From positions 1 to 7,979 of the forward strand of contig JANOPN010000001.1 of the NCBI GenBank assembly GCA_031421855.1: a stretch of 7,979 bases of DNA. Direction: 5' to 3'. The translations under genes and the position numbers were made by a program. This document shows positions 1 through 5,040 of the stretch, one piece after another. The DNA is from JAAFHN01 sp031421855 (GTDB lineage: Bacteria > Pseudomonadota > Gammaproteobacteria > Burkholderiales > Burkholderiaceae_C). The notes beneath the pieces were generated by a model. It was not told where the DNA came from. It searched no databases and was given only the letters and a program-made list of their open reading frames with translations. Position 1 is the first letter of the stretch; each line of letters starts with the position of its first letter.

Positions 1-13
1 CAACCGAAAGCGC

Positions 14-120
14 CACTCGCCAATCGCCAATCGCCAATCGCCAATCGCCAATCGCCAATCGCCAATCGCCAATCGCCAATCGCCAATCGCCAATCGCCAA
101 TCGCCAATCGCCAATCGCCA
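14..120. repeat. Heptanucleotide microsatellite (CAATCGC)14
   Basis: Fourteen perfect tandem copies of CAATCGC fill 21-118, with a degenerate copy (CACTCGC) at 14-20 and a partial CA at 119-120. The unit length is not a multiple of three, so three units (21 nt) encode the same heptapeptide period (QSPIANR) in each forward frame, and no stop occurs on either strand. Perfect copies suggest recent expansion or active slippage. It abuts a second array of a different unit with no spacer. Confidence 0.97.
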
Positions 121-174
121 GGTCTGGTCTGGTCTGGTCTGGTCTGGTCTGGTCTGGTCTGGTCTGGTCTGGTC
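121..174. repeat. Pentanucleotide microsatellite (GGTCT)10
   Basis: Ten perfect copies of GGTCT occupy 121-170, followed by a partial GGTC to 174. The array starts directly after the heptanucleotide array. It reads without stops in all frames (GLVWS period forward). It ends about 90 bp before the -35 element of the toxin-antitoxin promoter, so length changes could alter upstream DNA geometry but not the promoter spacer. Confidence 0.97.
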
Positions 175-263
175 GTGCGCGGCGCGTTTTCGCCAGCCCC
201 CGCCTTGCGCCTTGCCGTCGTCGCCCGCTTAGGTTGAACCTTTGGCGACAGTCTGCTCATTTG
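175..263. other. Intergenic leader between arrays and TA promoter
   Basis: This is GC-rich sequence followed by the direct repeat TTTGGCGACA (241-250) and TTTGGTGACA (260-269), 19 bp apart start to start. The second copy overlaps the -35 element. No convincing gene is seen. Forward frames entering from the left edge stay open through the arrays until stops at 230, 235 and 300, but the peptide after the arrays is arginine/proline-rich and looks non-coding. Confidence 0.5.
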
Positions 264-292
264 GTGACAAAAGGCACACAGTCGCGTAGAAT
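264..292 (+). promoter_or_regulatory. Sigma70-type promoter of the BrnT-like TA operon
   Basis: The -35 GTGACA (264-269) matches TTGACA at 5 of 6 bases. A 17-bp spacer separates it from -10 TAGAAT (287-292), which matches TATAAT at 5 of 6. A start about seven bases after the -10 would fall at 298-299, essentially on the toxin ATG at 299, predicting a leaderless transcript. No Shine-Dalgarno sequence is visible before that ATG, which agrees. Confidence 0.6.
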
Positions 293-299
293 TTTGTCA
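265..299. promoter_or_regulatory. Inverted repeat across the TA promoter (candidate operator)
   Basis: TGACAAAA (265-272) and TTTTGTCA (292-299) are a perfect 8-bp inverted repeat with a 19-bp spacer. The left arm overlaps the -35 and the right arm runs from the last base of the -10 to the A of the toxin ATG. Ribbon-helix-helix antitoxins commonly repress their own promoters through such repeats, so autoregulation by the downstream antitoxin is a reasonable inference. TTTGGCGACA at 241-250 may be an extra half-site. Confidence 0.45.
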
Positions 300-592
300 T
301 GAAACCTTTTCGCTGGAGTGCCGAAAAAAACGAGTCACTCAAACGAGCTCGCGGGGTGTCTTTCGAGAGCATCGTTGTAGCGATTGAGGCTGATGGATTG
401 CTTGATGTCGTCGAGCACCCAAACTTGGTGAAGTATCCGAATCAACGAGTGCTGGTCGTTTCTTTTGATGGTTACGTTTATTTGGCTCCTTTTGTCGAAG
501 AGGCTGATTATTTCTTTCTCAAAACCGTGATCCCGAGTCGCAAGGCAACACGGGACTATTTGCAGCAAGGTGAGCCGAATGCCAAACGTTGA
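299..592 (+). CDS. BrnT-like ribonuclease toxin
   Basis: This 97-residue protein resembles the BrnT family, RelE-like-fold ribonuclease toxins that cleave mRNA and are neutralised by a cognate ribbon-helix-helix antitoxin. Visible similarity is an N-terminal FRW-x4-KN followed by RGVSFE (about residues 4-23), the usual BrnT opening. A C-terminal IPSRKATRDYL (about 78-88) corresponds to the family's basic ISARKA segment. The middle, with two aromatic and valine-rich strands, is more divergent. Length fits the family (about 90-100). Gene order, toxin first with an overlapping antitoxin, is that of brnTA. The ATG at 299 has no Shine-Dalgarno but sits at the predicted transcription start. A DUF4258-like toxin of the same superfamily is the main alternative. 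Confidence 0.7.
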   Translation: MKPFRWSAEKNESLKRARGVSFESIVVAIEADGLLDVVEHPNLVKYPNQRVLVVSFDGYVYLAPFVEEADYFFLKTVIPSRKATRDYLQQGEPNAKR

Positions 593-899
593 TGCCTATG
601 AACAAGAAGTGTTGTCTGCCTTCGAGAAAGGCAGTCTCAAATCTGTGGCGACGAGGGATGAGCTGGATAAGTTCAAGGCGGCAGCAAGAGCTACTGCAGT
701 GAAAGATCGCCGGGTGAATATTCGCCTGTCGTCTATTGATCTCAATGACATTCAAATCAAAGCGCTTCAGGAGGGAATGCCCTACCAAACCCTGATCGCA
801 AGCGTGCTGCACAAATACGTCAGCGGCCACTTTGTTGAAAAAGCTGCACTCGTAACGGGTCACTCAACACAGACCGCCCGCAAGCGAGCGGCTGATTAG
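579..899 (+). CDS. CopG/BrnA-like ribbon-helix-helix antitoxin
   Basis: This is a 106-residue partner of the preceding toxin. The N-terminal half is charged and helical. Residues about 44-83 carry a ribbon-helix-helix signature: a basic strand DRRVNIRLS, then SIDLNDIQIKALQEG, then the second helix beginning GMPYQTLIASVLHKY. Such proteins bind DNA as dimers and use the other part of the chain to block the toxin. The ATG at 579 is preferred to the in-frame GTG at 570, because AAGG (567-570) lies 8 nt before 579. The gene then overlaps the toxin's end by 14 nt, implying translational coupling. A short tail after about residue 84 is probably disordered. Confidence 0.72.
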   Translation: MPNVDAYEQEVLSAFEKGSLKSVATRDELDKFKAAARATAVKDRRVNIRLSSIDLNDIQIKALQEGMPYQTLIASVLHKYVSGHFVEKAALVTGHSTQTARKRAAD

Positions 900-1145
900 T
901 TTCGACGCTAGGCGCTCTATGACTCTGTCCGCGATAACGAACCGCACGCGCAGTTACGCACCGATCACTCATCGATTCTTCGATGATATTGTTGTCTTTC
1001 TGGCAACTCTGTCGTCGAGCCTTGTCGTGGTCGAGGCCTTCCGCAGTGGAGGGCACACCAAGGCGGTAGATGACCCGAAATACTTCAGCAGTTCGCCGCG
1101 TGCACGCTCGGCGTTGAGCTAACGTGGTACCCGCAGGAGACACTC
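900..1145. other. Unrecognised stretch after the TA operon
   Basis: No gene is recognised. A 67-codon forward frame (919-1122) lacks a Shine-Dalgarno and any family resemblance. From 1074 the frame running into the small ORF at 1146 is open and reads as plausible protein (ending LTWYPQETL before the methionine), so this may be the remains of a truncated gene. The stretch includes the hairpin at 969-986. Confidence 0.4.
969..986 (+). terminator. Possible weak terminator after TA operon
   Basis: A perfect 7-bp stem, TCATCGA / TCGATGA, closes a TTCT loop and is followed by the T-rich but interrupted run TATTGTTGTCTTT. It lies 70 bp past the antitoxin stop. The stem is short and AT-rich, so termination may be inefficient. 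Confidence 0.3.
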
Positions 1146-1196
1146 ATGGCCGTAACCCTGAACCCGTTCGTGCTGGCGTTGCAGCGCAAGCCGTGA
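1146..1196 (+). CDS. 16-codon ORF with strong RBS (gene remnant or small peptide)
   Basis: The ATG at 1146 is preceded by AGGAGA (1135-1140) at good spacing and encodes MAVTLNPFVLALQRKP before TGA at 1194-1196. The stop abuts the end of the convergent LysR gene at 1197. The upstream frame is open back to 1074, so the apparent Shine-Dalgarno could equally be codons of a decayed gene's C-terminus. No family is recognised. It may be the 5' end of a gene truncated by rearrangement, the tail of a pseudogene, or chance. Confidence 0.25.
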   Translation: MAVTLNPFVLALQRKP

Positions 1197-2129
1197 CTAC
1201 GCCACCCCGCCCCCCAAACGCCGTGTCGCGACCCCGTGTTTTGTTCGGTCGATCAAAAAATCGACAAAAACCCGGGTTCTTGACGGGATGAATTTGCGGG
1301 TTGGCATGGCGACATAGACGCTGAGGCGCCCTGTAATCCAAGGCGACAGCACGCGAACGAGTTCGCCGCTTTGGATGTGCCTGGCGGCCAAGTCGGTGGG
1401 TATGCTGCTGATGCCTGCGCCGTCCAGGGTGGCTCGCAGCAAGGTGTCTGCGTGGTTGGCAAGCATGGTGGGCGCGACCTCGACCGTGAGGGGGCGATCG
1501 CTGTCGCCTGAGTGGAGTAGCCGCCATTGGCGCGACGGGTTGTTGGGCTGCTTGATTCGCAGGCAGCGGTGCCGCGCTAAGTCACCGGGCTCTTGCGGCG
1601 AGCCATGTCGTTTGAGGTAGCTTGGGGCCGCGCACAGCAGGCCTTCGCCATGCAAGATGGGTCGGGCGATGTAGTTGCCTTCTGGCGGCTGGTTTGCGCC
1701 AATGAGCGTGATGTCGAAGTCCTCCACCGATTGGTTGTCGCCAGCATCCACGTGAATGTCCAAGGTGACGTTGGGGTGCAACTGCGCAAAGTCATGAATC
1801 AAGGGTGCCAAGATGTGCACGGCCAAAACGGGCGGCGCGCAAATGCGCAAGGTGCCGCGCATGTCGCGGGTGGTGGCCTGCACTTCGGCATGGGCTTCGT
1901 CGATGTCGCCCAAAATGGCCCGAAGTTTGGCCAAATAGGCCTCTCCCGAGTCGGTCAGTGCCAGCCGTCGGGTGGTGCGTTGCAGCAGGCGGGTTCCCAA
2001 ATGGGCCTCCAAGTCGCTCACCAAGCGGGTCGCACCAGCCGGTGCCATGTCAAGTGCGCGGGCGGCAGCGGCAAAACTGCCGTGCTCGGCAACCGCGTGA
2101 AAAGTGCGCATCGAAAGCAATCGATCCAT
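1197..2129 (-). CDS. LysR-type transcriptional regulator
   Basis: This 310-residue protein has the length and layout of the LysR family. A winged helix-turn-helix occupies residues 1-60, with FHAVAEHGSFAAAARAL and the wing RLLQRTTRRLALTDSGEAYL. A linker helix follows (about 61-90), then an effector-binding domain from GTLRICAP (about 92) to about 295. The N-terminal pattern MDRLLSMRTFHAVAEHGSF resembles the CrgA/DmlR-like branch common in Burkholderiales. Its ligand cannot be inferred. The ATG has a purine-rich GGGGG about 5 nt upstream. LysR regulators usually control a divergent neighbour, but here the divergent side is a 375-bp gap holding a palindrome and a MITE-like repeat before a small exported protein. 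The target is therefore unclear and may have been lost. Confidence 0.93.
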   Translation of the reverse strand: MDRLLSMRTFHAVAEHGSFAAAARALDMAPAGATRLVSDLEAHLGTRLLQRTTRRLALTDSGEAYLAKLRAILGDIDEAHAEVQATTRDMRGTLRICAPPVLAVHILAPLIHDFAQLHPNVTLDIHVDAGDNQSVEDFDITLIGANQPPEGNYIARPILHGEGLLCAAPSYLKRHGSPQEPGDLARHRCLRIKQPNNPSRQWRLLHSGDSDRPLTVEVAPTMLANHADTLLRATLDGAGISSIPTDLAARHIQSGELVRVLSPWITGRLSVYVAMPTRKFIPSRTRVFVDFLIDRTKHGVATRRLGGGVA

Positions 2130-2246
2130 GTGACCCCCGGTGGTTGTGTCCCAATCCGCCGATTTTGGGCATGAGTTGAGAATTTCAAGGCCTTGATTAT
2201 TTCATATTCAACAATGATGAATTGACGAGCTGGTGGTTTCAACAGC

Positions 2247-2258
2247 CGGGTTAACCCG
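2247..2258. promoter_or_regulatory. Perfect 12-bp palindrome, possible regulator site
   Basis: CGGGTTAACCCG is perfectly self-complementary. It lies about 120 bp upstream of the lysR start and is flanked by GTTTCAAC on the left and GTTCAACCC on the right. It could be an operator for the LysR protein or another dimeric regulator. It does not follow the usual T-N11-A LysR box closely, so the assignment is tentative. Confidence 0.3.
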
Positions 2259-2298
2259 ATACAGTTCAACCCATCGATGAGCCGAACAACTCACCGAG

Positions 2299-2343
2299 CC
2301 AGGGCAGACGAGAAGGAATGGGTCCTTCCTGCCAGGTGCCTGG
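2299..2343. other. Long imperfect hairpin
   Basis: GAAGGA (2312-2317) pairs with TCCTTC (2323-2328) around the loop ATGGG. Beyond a 4-nt left bulge, GGCAG (2303-2307) pairs with CTGCC (2329-2333). Beyond a right bulge, CCAG (2299-2302) pairs with CTGG (2340-2343), for about 15 pairs in all. No immediate T-run follows, so a classical terminator is unlikely. It may be a 5'-UTR structure or part of another repeat. Confidence 0.45.
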
Positions 2344-2363
2344 AATCTTTGTTCGCAACTTTT

Positions 2364-2469
2364 GTAGGACTTACGCAAAACCGCCCCAGCCGCGTTGCCG
2401 CTCCTAGCCGTGCTGTTCGCACTGTCGTCGTCGCTGCGCCTTGCTGGAACAATTTTGCGTAAGTCCTAC
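2364..2469. mobile_element. 106-bp MITE-like element with 17-bp perfect TIRs
   Basis: GTAGGACTTACGCAAAA (2364-2380) is the exact reverse complement of TTTTGCGTAAGTCCTAC (2453-2469). The 72-bp interior is GC-rich, codes for nothing, and adds a further CCAGC (2386-2390) / GCTGG (2443-2447) pair. Size and structure fit a miniature inverted-repeat transposable element mobilised in trans. Flanks are TTT on the left and TTA on the right, so at most a TT target duplication can be suggested. It ends 35 bp before the start of the exported-protein gene and may have brought in or replaced regulatory sequence. Confidence 0.65.
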
Positions 2470-2504
2470 TTAGTTTGACTTCAACTTAAAGGAAATTCAT
2501 CATC

Positions 2505-2879
2505 ATGAAAAACGCATTCACCACCACTCTGATCGCTTTGGTTGCCGCAGCCGGTTTTGCCGCAGCTCCCGCATTCGCTGAGAGCCCACTGGCTGGACAG
2601 TCGGCCGCAATCTACGGCGAGCGCACGACCCGTGCTGCCGTTGCCGCAGAAATGGTCGAGTTCAAAAAGGGTCCAAATCCGTGGAGCATCAGCTACAACC
2701 AAGCTGCGCAGTTGCGCTCGGTGACGAGCCGCGCTGAGGTCAAAGCCGGTGTAGCGCAAGCGCATGCGGCTAACCAAGGCGTGAATTTGAACGGCGAAAA
2801 CGACAACTTCGCACAAGCCAGCACCCCAATCCGCGCCAGCGGCGCGGTGGCGCAAGCGGCTGCAAGGCCCGCACTTTGA
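2505..2879 (+). CDS. Small exported protein, DUF4148-like
   Basis: This is a 124-residue protein with a clear Sec signal peptide: MKN, a hydrophobic core to about residue 20, and an AFA|ES cleavage site after A25, giving a mature chain of about 99 residues. The mature part is small, alanine-rich and without cysteines. It carries a twice-repeated motif, TTRAAVAAE (41-49) and TSRAEVKAG (74-82), recalling the TRAEVxAxL motif of periplasmic DUF4148 proteins that are abundant in Burkholderiales. The family call is tentative and the function unknown. AAAGGAA (2488-2494) is a good ribosome site 10 nt before the ATG. A promoter is not obvious, and the MITE-like element lies just upstream. A strong terminator follows. 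Confidence 0.75.
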   Translation: MKNAFTTTLIALVAAAGFAAAPAFAESPLAGQSAAIYGERTTRAAVAAEMVEFKKGPNPWSISYNQAAQLRSVTSRAEVKAGVAQAHAANQGVNLNGENDNFAQASTPIRASGAVAQAAARPAL

Positions 2880-2915
2880 TCAGTTGAGCGGCTGACGGCG
2901 CTGTCGCCAAAACCC

Positions 2916-2952
2916 AAAAACCCCGTCAGTCGCAAGATTGGCGGGGTTTTTT
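2916..2952 (+). terminator. Rho-independent terminator, probably bidirectional
   Basis: AAAAACCCCG (2916-2925) pairs perfectly with CGGGGTTTTT (2942-2951) around a 16-nt loop, and the T-run reaches 2952. It lies 36 bp after the exported-protein stop. Because the stem carries A5 on the left and T6 on the right, it also presents a stem plus T5 on the other strand, where it would end the leftward transcript of the acetyltransferase gene. Confidence 0.88.
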
Positions 2953-2977
2953 CATGTTTCAGAGTTTTATTGATTGA

Positions 2978-3024
2978 AATCAGCCATTGGTCGCCGCATT
3001 CATTGGGTTTGTTGCTATTACTTT
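2978..3024 (-). repeat. Dispersed 3'-end repeat, copy 1 (GNAT gene end)
   Basis: This copy shares the core TGGTC-NN-CGCATTCATTGGG followed by TTTGTTGCTATTACTTTT with the copies near 4224, 5188 and 6128. Read on the minus strand, it supplies the last lysine codon and the tandem TAA-TAG stop of the acetyltransferase gene. It also shares an outer AATCAG-NN-ATTGG with copy 3. Confidence 0.85.
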
Positions 3025-3482
3025 TGACTAATATCCCGGGCAAATCGCACGGTATTGGGCTTCTCGGTCCAACCTCGTGAGGCGTAAAAGCCCCGCTTAT
3101 AGGACTCGCGGTCTTTGATGTTGACCAAGGTCATGCGACCGCAGCCTTGGGCCAAGCCTTCGGCCTCGATGGCGGCTAGTAAGGCCGATCCAGCGCCTTT
3201 GCCGCTGGCGTCAGAGCGAACAAACAGCTCACTCACGTAACACTCCCGCCCTGAAAACAGCACATCCAACCAATAAGCCGAGGCGTAGCCCACCACGCGG
3301 CCATCGATTTCGGCGACAAGTACGCTGCGATTGGGATGCACGGCTTCGATGGCCGCCCTCGCGTTTTGCGCCATGGTGGGCGCGCCAACCGCTTGCCAAT
3401 GCGGATAGTCGTCAATGCGGGTGATTAAGTCGCCAATCATGGCGGCATCGTCAACAGTTGCTGGGCGTGTGGTGAGGGTCAT
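3018..3482 (-). CDS. GNAT-family N-acetyltransferase
   Basis: This 154-residue protein would transfer an acetyl group from acetyl-CoA to an unknown amine. The opening TLTTRPATVDDAAMIGDLI is the typical GNAT strand-plus-helix start. Motif A is ELFVRSDASGKGAGSALL (about 85-102), with the SGKGAG loop that holds the CoA pyrophosphate. Motif B is ESYKRGFYASRGW (about 126-138), with the tyrosine often acting as general acid. The final ISQK and the stop lie in a dispersed repeat. The gene starts 24 nt after the dehydrogenase stop on the same strand, so it is likely co-transcribed with it. No clear Shine-Dalgarno precedes the ATG. Confidence 0.9.
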   Translation of the reverse strand: MTLTTRPATVDDAAMIGDLITRIDDYPHWQAVGAPTMAQNARAAIEAVHPNRSVLVAEIDGRVVGYASAYWLDVLFSGRECYVSELFVRSDASGKGAGSALLAAIEAEGLAQGCGRMTLVNIKDRESYKRGFYASRGWTEKPNTVRFARDISQK

Positions 3483-3506
3483 GTGTTGTCGGTGGGTGAT
3501 GGTTGC

Positions 3507-4184
3507 CTACCAGGGCAGTCGCTGGCCGTCGCAGCTGAATAGGCCACCGGTGTCGGCCTCGTTCAAGCTGTGCACGACTGACACCAACTCTGAGGCAGCG
3601 ATGGCAGGCTCGCGCACGTTGAGGCCGGTTTTGTGAAACGGGTCGCTCAGGCGGCTGCGCACCGTGCCGGGGTGCAGGCTGACGCAAATGCTGAGTTTGT
3701 TGTGGCGGCGCAGCTCAATGCTGGCGGTTTTAACGGCTTGGTTGAGTGCGGCTTTGGCGGCGCGGTAGCCGTACCAGCCGCCCAGCGCGTTGTCGCCAAT
3801 GCTGCCGACTTTGGCCGACAAGAAGGCCACACGAATGGGTTCGGCTTTGGGTAGCAGGGCAAAAAAGTGCTTCATCACCAACATGGGCCCGACCACGTTG
3901 ACTGCAAATTGCTCATGCAAATAGGCGGGTTCGAGTTGCGACCAGGTTTTTTCGGGCTGGCCCAAGGGGCCGTGGAGCACGCCCGTGGCAACGATCAGCG
4001 TGCGCAGCGGCGCGTCTTGGCATGCAACTGTCAGCCACTGCGCGGCTTGGCGCAGGCTGTCTTCTTGGGTGTAGTCAATGGCAGGCACGGTGCTGCGCGA
4101 CAACCCGACAACTTGCGCGTAGCGGCCACCGGATTGCAACTCAGCAACCAAGGCCGCGCCGATGCCGCCTGATGAGCCGACCAC
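3507..4184 (-). CDS. Short-chain dehydrogenase/reductase, CsgA (C-factor)-like
   Basis: This is a classical-type SDR, an NAD(P)-dependent oxidoreductase with a single Rossmann domain. The GSSGGIG nucleotide loop lies at residues 3-9, IVATG replaces the usual NNAG (64-68), and VN lies at 95-96. The catalytic YRAAK has Y140 and K144, with the serine in the SAKVGSIGDN segment (S128 or S123), and a PG turn follows at 172-173. GSIGDN plus GGWYGYRAAKAALN is typical of CsgA/C-factor-like members, whose substrates are uncertain. The only standard start is GTG at 4184, which removes most of the first beta strand. The frame upstream is open to 4244 and reads NISQNSTPNAATAVVVGSS, with AAGGA beyond it, but contains no ATG, GTG or TTG. 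The true start may be non-standard or have been damaged. Confidence 0.85.
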   Translation of the reverse strand: MVGSSGGIGAALVAELQSGGRYAQVVGLSRSTVPAIDYTQEDSLRQAAQWLTVACQDAPLRTLIVATGVLHGPLGQPEKTWSQLEPAYLHEQFAVNVVGPMLVMKHFFALLPKAEPIRVAFLSAKVGSIGDNALGGWYGYRAAKAALNQAVKTASIELRRHNKLSICVSLHPGTVRSRLSDPFHKTGLNVREPAIAASELVSVVHSLNEADTGGLFSCDGQRLPW

Positions 4185-4223
4185 AACGGCTGTGGCGGCA
4201 TTGGGGGTGCTATTTTGTGAGAT

Positions 4224-4268
4224 ATTGATCCTTGGTCTTCGTATTCATTGGGTTTATTGCTATCAATA
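4224..4268 (-). repeat. Dispersed 3'-end repeat, copy 2 (between toxin and SDR genes)
   Basis: This copy has CTTGGTC-TT-CGTATTCATTGGG then TTTATTGCTATCAATAT, the same orientation as the other three. It lies about 50 bp past the stop of the FitB-like toxin gene and about 40 bp before the annotated SDR start. Its edge contributes the AAGG that resembles a Shine-Dalgarno for the SDR. Confidence 0.82.
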
Positions 4269-4316
4269 TGTAAGTGATTAGTTGAATTTAACGAGCGATT
4301 TGGCCTGCCCCAGCAG

Positions 4317-4742
4317 TCAGCGCCGCGTGTTCCACGGATTGATCACAGTCAGGCCTGCGGCTTCAAACGGGCCGGTATCTCGCGTCGCGACAATCAAACC
4401 GTGGCTCAAGGCCGAGGCGGCAATGTAGCCGTCCGCAGGCGCAATCGCCTTGCCCAGTTCTCGCGCACGGGCGCGAAGGAGCGCATAGGCCTTGGAGGCC
4501 TCGGCATCAAAAGGCAGAATTCGCCCGGTGAACAAAGGCAGGATGCGTTGCTCAAAACTGGTGTGAAGCGTGGCTTGTCGCTTGCCCGGTGCCAGCGCCG
4601 CAATTCCGAACCGCAACTCGGCCAAACTGATCGCCGACAGGTAAAGTGTTTCGATCATTTGCTCGTCTATCCAACTCAGCACGCCAGCATCGCCGGTGAG
4701 TTTGAGTGGTTCAGAGACGACGTTGGTGTCGAGAAGAATCAC
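4317..4742 (-). CDS. FitB/VapC-like PIN-domain toxin
   Basis: This is a 141-residue PIN-domain protein, a magnesium-dependent ribonuclease toxin of the VapBC/FitAB type. Acidic residues fit the PIN active site: D5 in LLDTNVVSE, E42 in SLAELRFG, D104 in APADGYIA, and D122 in ATRDTGPF. The segments TLYLSAISLAELRFGI, ILPFDAEASKAYA and the ending LTVINPWN are typical of the FitB branch. The GTG start at 4742 overlaps the antitoxin stop as GTGA (4739-4742), so translation is coupled. Length is normal and all key acidic residues are present, so the toxin is probably intact. Confidence 0.88.
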   Translation of the reverse strand: MILLDTNVVSEPLKLTGDAGVLSWIDEQMIETLYLSAISLAELRFGIAALAPGKRQATLHTSFEQRILPLFTGRILPFDAEASKAYALLRARARELGKAIAPADGYIAASALSHGLIVATRDTGPFEAAGLTVINPWNTRR

Positions 4743-4978
4743 TCGAAGCTCATGGGTTCTGCAGGCACTTTGTCACGCTCGATCTGAAGATCAACCCCCC
4801 CTGCCGCTTGGCCAATTTCAGCCAGCACGGAGCCCAGCTTGATGCGACCCTCGGGTCGCGCGATGCTTTCTAGGATGGCTCGTACCTCAGCCTCGGTGCT
4901 CCTGCCAGCCATGGCCGCGCGCACACGCAATGCGCGGTGAGTCGCCTCAGGTAGATTTCGGACAGTGATGGACGACAT
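4739..4978 (-). CDS. FitA-like ribbon-helix-helix antitoxin
   Basis: This is a 79-residue antitoxin of the following PIN toxin. Residues 2-38 form an Arc-type ribbon-helix-helix: strand SSITVRNLP, helix EATHRALRVRAAMAG, then RSTEAEVRAILES. The C-terminal half (about 45-79, ending VPAEPMSFE) would wrap the toxin and occupy its active site, as known for FitA/FitB. The ATG at 4978 has GGGG 8 nt upstream. Its 5' region carries a good promoter and adjoining palindromes, the arrangement expected for autoregulation by the FitAB complex. Confidence 0.88.
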   Translation of the reverse strand: MSSITVRNLPEATHRALRVRAAMAGRSTEAEVRAILESIARPEGRIKLGSVLAEIGQAAGGVDLQIERDKVPAEPMSFE

Positions 4979-4993
4979 GTGGCGAACCCCAAG

Positions 4994-5014
4994 ATTGATA
5001 TCAATGATGTCATT
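4994..5014. promoter_or_regulatory. Adjacent palindromes, candidate FitAB operator
   Basis: ATTGATATCAAT (4994-5005) is a perfect 12-bp palindrome. AATGATGTCATT (5003-5014) has 5-bp perfect arms and overlaps it. Together they cover the expected transcription start and reach the -10 of the antitoxin promoter. FitA-type proteins bind inverted repeats at this place, so repression by the antitoxin/toxin complex is inferred. Confidence 0.55.
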
Positions 5015-5040
5015 TTAGAATTGATGCAATCATTTTGCAA
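5012..5040 (-). promoter_or_regulatory. Sigma70-type promoter of the fitAB-like operon
   Basis: On the minus strand, -35 TTGCAA (5035-5040) is followed after 17 bp by -10 TAAAAT (5012-5017). These match consensus at 4 and 5 of 6 bases. The start is expected near 5005, about 27 nt before the antitoxin ATG, at the edge of the perfect palindrome. Confidence 0.6.

Larger units (their letters stand above)
2130..2504. other. 375-bp divergent intergenic region
   Basis: This gap lies between the LysR gene and the small exported protein gene. It holds an AT-rich stretch at about 2175-2222 that probably contains the lysR promoter, the 12-bp palindrome at 2247-2258, a long hairpin at 2299-2343 and the MITE-like element at 2364-2469. 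A forward frame across 2277-2462 exists, but it runs through the hairpin and half the repeat and is not credible as a gene. Confidence 0.6.

Noticed and set aside
14..174. CRISPR array
   Set aside because: Units of 7 and 5 bp are contiguous with no spacers; these are microsatellites.
872..895. GC-rich inverted repeat at the antitoxin 3' end as terminator
   Set aside because: CCGCcCGC / GCGaGCGG has almost no loop, lies inside coding sequence and lacks a T-run.
919..1122. 67-codon forward ORF after the antitoxin
   Set aside because: No ribosome site, no recognisable domain and unremarkable composition; treated as possible decayed sequence.
2277..2462. 61-codon forward ORF between lysR and the exported protein
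   Set aside because: It runs through the bulged hairpin and most of the MITE-like element and has no ribosome site.
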